From Acidobacteriota bacterium (GTDB lineage: Bacteria; Acidobacteriota; Holophagae; Thermotomaculales; Thermotomaculaceae), in the NCBI GenBank assembly GCA_003650445.1, contig QMQE01000053.1:1-14255 (forward strand): 14,255 bases of DNA, given 5' to 3'. Both the position numbers and the translations under genes were made by a program. This document shows positions 6,499 through 12,122 of this stretch, piece after piece. A model generated the notes under the pieces. It was not told where the DNA came from. It saw only the letters and a list, made by a program, of their open reading frames with translations, and searched no databases. Position 1 is the stretch's first letter, and each line of letters opens with the position of its first letter.

Positions 6499-8524
6499 TC
6501 TCTTTTTTCAAAACCCCCAAAGGAATCTTTACAAGCATGTAGCCCAGGGCGAACATTACAAGGACACTGACCAGGAAATTGGAATTGGGCCACAGATTGG
6601 GAACTTTCACGTCAAAGAAGAAGAGTGCTGCAAACAACAGCCCGATCAGGGCCTCTCCCGCTATGAGGCCGGATGCCACCAATACGCCTCTGTTCTCAAC
6701 CGAAGACTTGTCCTCATCGGAAACATTGCGCTTTGCAATGATGGAATCAATTACCCAGCGGATGATGCCGCCGACAAAAATTGCCGCAACAGTTTCAAAA
6801 GACAGGTACATTCCAACACAGACGAGCATAGGGCTCTTTACCCTGAGGAGAATGAAGCCAATCGCCATAATGATGCCGACAATAATCAATGGCCAGACCA
6901 TATTGCCGCCGACAATTCCCTTGGAAAGCTGGGCCATGAGCCCGGCCTGAGGCGCTGCCAGTACATCGCCTCCGAAGCCGCCAATATGGCCGTCAATGGC
7001 TGCCTGTTTCAAGTCTCCCGCGTTGAGGATGAACAGGGGAACCCACATGACCGATGCGGCAACAACAACACCGATAAGGTCAGCGGCTTCCATTTTCCAG
7101 GGTGTACCACCGAGGATATATCCAACCTTCAAATCCTGAAGCATCTCGCCGGCTACCGCTGCAGACACGCAGACAACACCGGCAACTGCCAGAACCACGA
7201 TAATTCCCTGTGTTCCCTTTGCCCCCAGTGCAACCATCAGGATGGCTGCCACTACCAGTGTGGAGATGGTCAAGCCGGAAATAGGGTTGTTGGAAGAGCC
7301 GATGAGCCCTACGAGGTAACCGGATACAGCCGCGAAAAAGAAACCCGCCACAAGCATGACCAGTGCGGCCACCAGTGCGGGCCAGAAGGCAGCAGAACCC
7401 CAGCCCATGAACCACCAGTAAACAATGAAGGTGACGACAGCAAGAACTGCCATCCCGCCGAATACAAATTTGATGTTCATGTCTTTGTCGGTGCGGATGG
7501 TTGTTGATTTTGCGGTTGCCGCTTTCTTGACATCATCCACCGAGCGCTTGATACCGGCGAAGAGGGATTTCCGCATCCCGTAAAGGGTGTATGCTGCGCT
7601 CATTAACATACCGCCGATGGCGATTGGTTTTACAATTGTTGCAAAGATGACCTTTGAAACCTCTACCCAGGTCATGGCGCCGCTGTGAACGAAGGGCAGG
7701 TACTGGGGTGCCAGTACAAGCATGAGCAGTGGGACAAATAAGCCCCAGGCCAGTACACCACCTGCGAAGTTTAATGCTGCCAGCACCGGGCCGATGATAT
7801 AACCGACGCCGAAAAATGCCGGGCTCAATGCCGGTGATTTCAGAAGAAACCCGCCGCCGGTATTAACACCGGCAAAACCGGCTTTTGCCTTGGCAGTCCC
7901 CGGAACAATTTTCTGGGCAAATCCGATAAAGGATTCCCAGCTTCCTTTGAAAACATGAAAGTTTTTCAGAAATTCCACCATACCGCCGGTGAACATGGCG
8001 TAAAACAGGTACTTGGCACCTGTCACACCGGAACGTCCGGCTTTGTGGATTTCAGACGCGGCAACGGATTCCGGAAACGGCAGTGTAGTGTCCTCGACCA
8101 TTACCCGGCGAAGCAGGGTGACGAAGAGGATACCGATAATACCGCCCACCAGCATGATGACGGTGGATTTCCAGTATCCGGCAAAGGAACCGAAAAATTC
8201 GGGGTCCCAGACTCCTGAAATCAAAAAGGCCGGCAGGGTAAAAATGGCTCCTGCGGCGATGGATTCGCCGATGGAGCCCACGGTCCGGACGACGTTTTCT
8301 TCCAGGATATTGTTGTCCTTAAACAGGCGCAACAGCGCCATTCCCAGTACGGCAGCCGGATAAGTTGCGGCGATAGTCATTCCCGCTTTCAATCCCAGGT
8401 AAGCATTTGCCGCCCCAAGGATAACCGCGAGAAAAAGACCGATAATCAGGCCACGGACGGTGAATTCCTTCAAATTCTGATCCGCGGAAACAAAGGGTTT
8501 GAAACTCAAATCTACCTCCCCCAT
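6491..8524 (-). CDS. OPT family oligopeptide or metal-chelate transporter
   Basis: This 677-residue polytopic inner-membrane protein has about 15-16 hydrophobic segments and matches bacterial OPT-family transporters in length and sequence style. Recognisable parts are the N-terminal E-F-T-V-R-G-L-I-I-G-L-F-L-A-V block followed by A-N-A-Y-L-G-L-K-A-G-M-T-I-A-A-T-Y-P-A, and the later S-S-N-N-P-I-S-G-L-T segment (near residue 420), both typical of the family. OPT proteins move oligopeptides or metal-peptide chelates, probably with protons; the cargo cannot be inferred here. A cytoplasmic linker rich in Lys and Asp lies near residues 320-350. The start at 8524 is supported by GGGGA about 9 nt upstream and a promoter-like element just before it. 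It is the first gene of the overlapping run and shares 8 nt with the PqqD-like gene. Confidence 0.93.
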   Translation of the reverse strand: MGEVDLSFKPFVSADQNLKEFTVRGLIIGLFLAVILGAANAYLGLKAGMTIAATYPAAVLGMALLRLFKDNNILEENVVRTVGSIGESIAAGAIFTLPAFLISGVWDPEFFGSFAGYWKSTVIMLVGGIIGILFVTLLRRVMVEDTTLPFPESVAASEIHKAGRSGVTGAKYLFYAMFTGGMVEFLKNFHVFKGSWESFIGFAQKIVPGTAKAKAGFAGVNTGGGFLLKSPALSPAFFGVGYIIGPVLAALNFAGGVLAWGLFVPLLMLVLAPQYLPFVHSGAMTWVEVSKVIFATIVKPIAIGGMLMSAAYTLYGMRKSLFAGIKRSVDDVKKAATAKSTTIRTDKDMNIKFVFGGMAVLAVVTFIVYWWFMGWGSAAFWPALVAALVMLVAGFFFAAVSGYLVGLIGSSNNPISGLTISTLVVAAILMVALGAKGTQGIIVVLAVAGVVCVSAAVAGEMLQDLKVGYILGGTPWKMEAADLIGVVVAASVMWVPLFILNAGDLKQAAIDGHIGGFGGDVLAAPQAGLMAQLSKGIVGGNMVWPLIIVGIIMAIGFILLRVKSPMLVCVGMYLSFETVAAIFVGGIIRWVIDSIIAKRNVSDEDKSSVENRGVLVASGLIAGEALIGLLFAALFFFDVKVPNLWPNSNFLVSVLVMFALGYMLVKIPLGVLKKEND

Positions 8525-8541
8525 TCGGAATGTTCCCCGCT

Positions 8542-8570
8542 ATCATACCAGAAACAAAGAAAGGAATGAA
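8542..8570 (-). promoter_or_regulatory. Extended -10 promoter candidate for the OPT operon
   Basis: On the minus strand, TGGTATGAT gives an extended -10 (TATGAT at 8542-8547). A poor -35 (TTCATT at 8565-8570) lies 17 nt upstream. The predicted start near 8535 leaves a leader of about 10 nt that just includes the GGGGA site, a layout like that at the diguanylate cyclase gene. No other strong promoter was seen between the repeats and the gene. Confidence 0.35.
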
Positions 8571-8690
8571 TGGAAAACCAATTTCTATCCAAACGCATTT
8601 GAAATTTAAAAGCCGGGACAGCAGGAAAAAGAAACAGAGAAAGAAACCGGACTCACCGCAGAGGTCGCAGAGACCGCTGAGGGGGAGGAG

Positions 8691-8755
8691 CGGAAGGGGG
8701 GAGACAAGAGGGAGAAGAATTTAACACAAGGGCACTAAGACACAAAGGTAAGATA
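8691..8755 (+). repeat. Direct repeat copy A
   Basis: A 65-bp purine-rich unit that matches 8778-8842 at a constant offset of 87 bp, with about 8 mismatches by eye. The best-conserved part is the last 45 bp. Confidence 0.75.
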
Positions 8756-8777
8756 ATATTAAGGTTCGGATAAGATT

Positions 8778-8842
8778 CGGAAGGGAAGAGACGAGAAGGA
8801 GAAGTATTTAACACGAAGGCACTAAGGCACAAAGGTAAGATA
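8778..8842 (+). repeat. Direct repeat copy B
   Basis: The second forward copy of the 65-bp unit. The intervening 22 bp (8756-8777) contain GGTTCGGATAAGATTCGG and are not repeated at the same spacing. Confidence 0.75.
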
Positions 8843-8917
8843 AAGAGGGAATAATTACATAATCCAGAAAAAGATAACGGGAAAAAGGTGAAAAACGGCC
8901 AATTTTCCCCATAACAT

Positions 8918-8956
8918 TCTGAACTTTGTACCCTTGTGTTAAATTTTCTTCTCCCC
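8918..8956 (-). repeat. Inverted copy C of the repeat unit
   Basis: Read on the minus strand, this matches copies A and B through the GGAGAAG, TTTAACACAAGGG and ACAAAG blocks. It lacks about 8 bases of the middle (the ACTAAG part) and has two extra A before TTTAAC. Confidence 0.6.
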
Positions 8957-9040
8957 CCTGCGGTCAAGTGCACGTGAAAGTGTAAGTGCATGAAAGAGGG
9001 AGAATTGGCTGATCCCTGCTCCTCTGAACCTTAGTTCTGT

Positions 9041-9090
9041 CTTCTCTGAACTTTGTGACCTTGTGACTTTGTTTTAAATTCTCTTCTTTT
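9041..9090 (-). repeat. Inverted copy D of the repeat unit, diverged
   Basis: On the minus strand it holds AGAAGAGAATTTAAAACAAAG then GTCACAAAGTTCAGAGAAG in separate blocks, similar in order to copies A-C but more diverged. It lies next to the outer inverted arm at 9116-9145. Confidence 0.45.
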
Positions 9091-9186
9091 TCTCTTTTGC
9101 CGTCTTCCTCTTCCCCCCTCTGCGTACTCAGCGACCTCTGCGAAGAGTCTCTTTCTCTTCTTAATCCCGTGATTTTGCATGCGTTC

Positions 9187-9209
9187 TGGAGTTGTTAGGG
9201 CAAACTCCA
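9187..9209. repeat. Small inverted repeat upstream of the pilin gene
   Basis: TGGAGTT and AACTCCA form a 7-bp stem with a 9-nt loop. It lies between the repeat island and the pilin promoter region, about 80 bp upstream of the sigma-54-like site. It could be a protein-binding site or a terminator remnant; there is no U tract. Confidence 0.3.
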
Positions 9210-9284
9210 AAAGTTGCCAGATTCGCAGCTAAAGAAAGTGATTAAATTGAATCCCTTTCTTTGGTACCGGATTTTCATGTTTTT

Positions 9285-9326
9285 GGGGAAACAGGTTGCG
9301 TTATCCGGATGAATTTGCCATATTAT
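9285..9326 (+). promoter_or_regulatory. Pilin promoter region: sigma-54-like element and an alternative -10 box
   Basis: TGGGG followed by TTGCG has the sigma-54 geometry, with GG at 9286-9287 and GC at 9298-9299 exactly 10 nt apart. Many pilA genes use sigma-54. Downstream, TATTAT at 9321-9326 is a good sigma-70 -10 box, but its best -35 (TTGCGT at 9296) is 19 nt away. Only one need be real. A start from either gives a leader of about 25-50 nt ending in GGGAGG. Confidence 0.35.
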
Positions 9327-9357
9327 AAAGAAGGAAATAGAGTTATGGGAGGCGAAA

Positions 9358-9762
9358 ATGCGTCGCGAACATGGTTTTACATTGGTGGAGCTGCTCATCG
9401 TAGTGGCTATCCTTGGGATTCTGGCTGCAATTGCCATTCCGGCATATATGGGGGCACAGACACGGGCATTTCAAAAGGCGGCAAAAGAAGAATGCCGGAC
9501 ACTGGCCTCTGCCATGGAAGTTTACTATCAGGAGCACGCCAGTTATGGTGCCGATGGTACATTGACCGGTACAACGGACATCAATACCCGTTTTCCCGCT
9601 TACCAGCCTTCTTCACAGATCCAGTTTGATATGAAGGTTACAATTGCAAACAGTGGCCAGAATTACACGATAACCTGCACTCCAAAGGCAGGTGGACGAC
9701 AATTTGCCAACGGCAAGACAGATTTAACTTTAACGGATGATAACCAGATGGACTGGAATTAA
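9358..9762 (+). CDS. Type IV prepilin-like protein
   Basis: This 134-residue prepilin has a short 6-residue leader (MRREHG) followed by the invariant F-T-L-V-E stretch. Cleavage is expected after Gly6, and Glu11 becomes the conserved Glu5 of the mature pilin. A hydrophobic helix (about 8-30) ends with I-A-I-P-A-Y. The C-terminal domain is small, with two cysteines (about residues 52 and 102) and an F-A-N-G-K-T-D-L-T-L-T-D tail like that of PilA-type major pilins. It could be a pilus subunit or a type II secretion pseudopilin; length and tail favour PilA-like. GGGAGG lies 5 nt before the ATG. It is followed 3 nt later by its likely processing peptidase. No assembly ATPase, secretin or platform gene is in the window. 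Confidence 0.92.
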   Translation: MRREHGFTLVELLIVVAILGILAAIAIPAYMGAQTRAFQKAAKEECRTLASAMEVYYQEHASYGADGTLTGTTDINTRFPAYQPSSQIQFDMKVTIANSGQNYTITCTPKAGGRQFANGKTDLTLTDDNQMDWN

Positions 9763-9765
9763 TAA

Positions 9766-10545
9766 ATGCCGTGGTACAGCCCGTTTCCCGTCATCGCCTT
9801 TTTCTTCGGGCTAATTTTCGGTTCTTTTTATAATGTATGTATTTATCGCCTGCCGAGGGATGAGTCCATAGTCAAGCCACGGTCGTTCTGCCCCGGTTGC
9901 GGAAAAACAATTCCGTGGTATGAGAATATTCCGCTGTTCAGCTATCTTTTCCTCAGGGGTAAATGTTCCACATGCGGGGCGACAATCTCCTTCCGTTACT
10001 TTTTTGTGGAATTTATCACCGGGCTGGCATTTGGCTTTTCCGTGTTTCATTTTGGCCTTTCCATCAAGAGCGCAGAGTTCATTGTCCTTTCTTCCCTGAT
10101 GATAATCCTTTTTTTTACTGACCTGGATGAACGGATACTCCCGGATGAAATCACCCTGTGGTTTATTCCGGTTGGGCTTGTCTTTGCCTATTTTTCAATG
10201 GAGCGGACGGTACTGGAATCCATTCTTGTTGCGGTCCTCGGGGCCGGTGGCCTGGCGCTGATTGCATGGATTTATTTCAAGGTGAAGAAAATCGAAGGCA
10301 TGGGGATGGGGGATATTAAAATGCTGGCGCTGATGGGAGCGTTTCTCGGCATCAAGGCTTTTCTCGCTCTTTTGATTGCGGCAATTCTCGGCACAATTGT
10401 CGGTATTTTCATCATATATGTATTGAAGAAAGGGAAACGTTACGAAATCCCCTTCGGTTGTTTTCTTTCAATCGGAACACTGGTCGCCTACATCTACGGC
10501 AACGAAATGCTTGCCTGGTACGTACAGCGCTTTATTGTTCATTAG
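9766..10545 (+). CDS. Type 4 prepilin peptidase (leader peptidase and N-methyltransferase, A24 family)
   Basis: This 259-residue inner-membrane aspartic protease cleaves the short leader of prepilins after Gly and methylates the new N-terminal Phe. The N-terminal part has G-S-F-x-N-V and four zinc-binding cysteines as two C-x-x-C pairs (Cys42/45, Cys67/70), showing that the methyltransferase domain is present. The catalytic aspartates are visible: Asp119 in T-D-L-D-E-R-I-L-P-D and Asp183 in G-M-G-M-G-D-I-K. Their spacing of 64 residues equals that of the P. aeruginosa PilD pair. Several membrane helices follow. The ATG comes straight after the pilin stop and a second in-frame stop (TAATAAATG), with no clear Shine-Dalgarno site, so translation probably depends on the pilin gene. 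Confidence 0.93.
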   Translation: MPWYSPFPVIAFFFGLIFGSFYNVCIYRLPRDESIVKPRSFCPGCGKTIPWYENIPLFSYLFLRGKCSTCGATISFRYFFVEFITGLAFGFSVFHFGLSIKSAEFIVLSSLMIILFFTDLDERILPDEITLWFIPVGLVFAYFSMERTVLESILVAVLGAGGLALIAWIYFKVKKIEGMGMGDIKMLALMGAFLGIKAFLALLIAAILGTIVGIFIIYVLKKGKRYEIPFGCFLSIGTLVAYIYGNEMLAWYVQRFIVH

Positions 10546-10592
10546 TCCGGAGCGGTCCATGCAGGAGCGCGTGAATAGTGGATTGTGGATGG

Positions 10593-10640
10593 TTCAGAAA
10601 ATCAGAACACGGATTAACCAATTTTCCTGTCTTTTCTGAA
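10593..10640. repeat. Inverted repeat between the convergent pilD-like and menG-like genes
   Basis: TTCAGAAAA and TTTTCTGAA form a 9-bp stem around a 30-nt loop in the 126-nt gap between two convergent genes. A weak bidirectional terminator is possible. The loop contains ATCAGAACACGGATTAACC, a style of short repeat often seen scattered in environmental genomes. The rest of the gap shows nothing recognisable. Confidence 0.3.
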
Positions 10641-10671
10641 TCTTATCCGGACTCAACCTCAGCCTTGCCTT

Positions 10672-11364
10672 CTACTTAAACTTGTCTTTGTTCCCCACAT
10701 GCAGCGCGGCGATGCCCATGGTCATTTTCTTGTATTGAACGGTTGAAAACCCGGCATTTTCCATGCGGTTTTTCAGTTCTCCCGCGGGGGGGAAGGCTTT
10801 GACGGAGCGATGAAGGTAGTGGTAGGCATCCGGATCTTTTGAAACCAGTCTGCCAACAAGGGGCATGAAGATTCCTGAATACAGGTTAAACAGCGGGTTG
10901 CGGTTTGGCGTAAATTCCAGAACCAGGAGCGTTCCTCCCGGTTTCAGTACCCGGTAGAATTCCCTCAGGCCTTTATCCAGGCTTTCCAGATTTCGAATTC
11001 CGAATGCAATAGATACAATGTCAACGGTATTGTCAAGGAAGGGAAGGGCAAGGCCATCGCCATTTATCGGGTAAACCCGGCGATTCTTCAATTTCTGCAG
11101 CCCACCTGACAACATTTCACAGGCAAAATCCAACGCGATTACATCTGCTTCGGGAAATTTACGGGAAAAGACAACAGACAGATCCATGGTACCTGCCGCC
11201 ACATCGAGAATGAGTTCAGGTGTTTTTGTTGCAACTGCATTTACAGTGCGCCGACGCCACATCGCGTCGATGTTAAAACTGAAAAAGTGGTTCAGAAAAT
11301 CATATCGGCGGGCAATGCTGTTGAACATAGATTTAATTTTTGCAGGTTCCTGTTCATGGCTCAT
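10672..11364 (-). CDS. MenG/UbiE-family demethylmenaquinone (or ubiquinone) C-methyltransferase
   Basis: This 230-residue cytoplasmic SAM-dependent methyltransferase is predicted to perform the C-methylation step of menaquinone or ubiquinone synthesis. Family blocks are clear: M-F-N-S-I-A-R-R-Y-D-F-L-N (13-25), W-R-R-R (36-39), an L-P-F-x-D-N-T-V-D segment, I-A-F-G-I-R-N (118-124) and R-V-L-K-P-G-G-T-L-L-V-L-E-F. The C terminus has G-I-A-A-L-H-x-G. The oddity is motif I: D54-V-A-A-G-T-M60-D, where the family normally has G-T-G-D. Met60 replaces the last Gly of the SAM-binding loop; the codon is a plain ATG. Which quinone is modified cannot be told without other biosynthetic genes. The start overlaps the stop of the phosphoesterase gene by ATGA, with GGTGG a few nt upstream. 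Confidence 0.9.
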   Translation of the reverse strand: MSHEQEPAKIKSMFNSIARRYDFLNHFFSFNIDAMWRRRTVNAVATKTPELILDVAAGTMDLSVVFSRKFPEADVIALDFACEMLSGGLQKLKNRRVYPINGDGLALPFLDNTVDIVSIAFGIRNLESLDKGLREFYRVLKPGGTLLVLEFTPNRNPLFNLYSGIFMPLVGRLVSKDPDAYHYLHRSVKAFPPAGELKNRMENAGFSTVQYKKMTMGIAALHVGNKDKFK

Positions 11365-12017
11365 ACCAGTACCACCTCTGCTTTTATCTCTCCTTTGGCT
11401 GGAATCGTGACGACACCCACGCCTCCTCTGCGGAAAGGCCCGGGGTTCATCAGGACGGTTTTCCCAATTCTGTCAACACCGGTAGCTTCATGAATATGGC
11501 CGCTGAAAAAAATATCCGGCTGAACCTCTTCCACCCACCGGCGAATTTGTTTCCCCCCTACATGCTGCCCCAGCATAATGCGATCCAGTTTTGTCCCAAA
11601 GGGGGGATTATGGCAGACCACTGCCAGTCGGCTCGGGCCCTTCCCCTGATGCAGGCCGGAAAGTTGTTCCACAATTTCTGATTCGGGAACTTCAAAGGGC
11701 GTTCCAAAAGGCGTTGGCATGGCCCCCCCTGCCCCGATAAATCGGATATGATTCATTTTAATTGCTTTTCCATGGAGGTTTACTTCCAGCTCATCAAGGA
11801 CCCGTATGCTTTTTTCCCCATCCATATTTCCGGGGATTGCCAGAAGCTTTCGTGTGGACAGCTTCAATTCTTCCACAATGCGGCGCAACTCATTCAGGTC
11901 ACCGTGGCGGGTGAGATCCCCGCATACAATGGTCAGATCTGATTCGCCAAGGAGAGATGCGGCTGAAGTGAGCTTGTCCAGTGCGCCGTGGATATCCGAT
12001 AATACGGTCAATTTCAT
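11361..12017 (-). CDS. Icc-related metallophosphoesterase
   Basis: This 218-residue calcineurin-like phosphoesterase is predicted to bind two metal ions. The metal and catalytic motifs are all present in order: S-D-I-H-G (Asp8, His10), G-D-L-T (Asp34), G-N-M-D (Asn64), C-H-N-P-P and G-H-I-H-E. The segment G-A-G-G-A-M-P-T-P-F-G-T-P-F-E and the V-D-R-I-G-x-T-x-x-M-N-P-G-P block match the Icc-related group (COG2129 type). No substrate is known for that group. There are two adjacent ATG codons (12020 and 12017). The second is chosen because AGGGGGA directly abuts the first, leaving too little spacing for it. The gene is coupled to the methyltransferase gene downstream by an ATGA overlap. Confidence 0.9.
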   Translation of the reverse strand: MKLTVLSDIHGALDKLTSAASLLGESDLTIVCGDLTRHGDLNELRRIVEELKLSTRKLLAIPGNMDGEKSIRVLDELEVNLHGKAIKMNHIRFIGAGGAMPTPFGTPFEVPESEIVEQLSGLHQGKGPSRLAVVCHNPPFGTKLDRIMLGQHVGGKQIRRWVEEVQPDIFFSGHIHEATGVDRIGKTVLMNPGPFRRGGVGVVTIPAKGEIKAEVVLV

Positions 12018-12040
12018 CATTCCCCCTGGCCATAATTAAA

Positions 12041-12089
12041 TGGAACAATCATGCGTTCCACACTATTTTGTCAGAAAATATTCAGTGTG
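12041..12089 (-). terminator. Possible terminator hairpins after typA
   Basis: Two small inverted repeats lie in the 105-nt gap after typA: CACACT with AGTGTG (12059-12089, with an inner ATTTT/AAAAT match) and TGGAAC with GTTCCA (12041-12060). The second is followed on the minus strand by TTTAATTAT. They share bases at 12059-12060, so only one can form fully at a time. Either could end typA transcription or lie within the promoter region of the next operon. Confidence 0.3.
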
Positions 12090-12122
12090 AAAAGCCTTTT
12101 GAATGGGAAAGCGCCAGCAGTA

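Larger units (their letters stand above)
8651..9160. repeat. Gene-free island of nested direct and inverted repeats
   Basis: About 500 bp with no credible gene. The outer arms are inverted: the left one (8653-8682) contains CGCAGAGGTCGC and CGCTGAGG, and its complement lies at 9116-9145 (CTCAGCGACCTCTGCG). Inside are two forward copies (8691-8755, 8778-8842) and two reverse copies (about 8918-8956 and 9041-9090) of a purine-rich unit containing a TTTAACACAAGGGCAC-like core. The copies are imperfect, with substitutions and small indels. The arrangement is arm, unit, unit, reverse unit, reverse unit, reverse arm. Reading frames across it are translations of the repeats and are not called as genes. 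It could be a decayed non-autonomous element or a family of intergenic repeats. Confidence 0.7.

Noticed and set aside
6371..7507. 378-codon plus-strand frame opposite the OPT transporter
   Set aside because: It lies antisense to a clear 677-residue transporter and the PqqD-like gene; its His, Asn and Cys-rich product is typical of an antisense shadow.
8653..8991. 112-codon minus-strand frame across the repeat island
   Set aside because: The translation is itself a repeat (two copies of an L-P-L-C-L-S-A phrase) created by the direct repeats, with no Shine-Dalgarno site or protein-like composition.
8651..9160. CRISPR array
   Set aside because: The repeats are few, imperfect, of mixed orientation and 65 bp long, with no regular spacers and no cas genes.
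9343..9537. Antisense frame over the start of the pilin gene
   Set aside because: It is a shadow of the clearly assigned prepilin.
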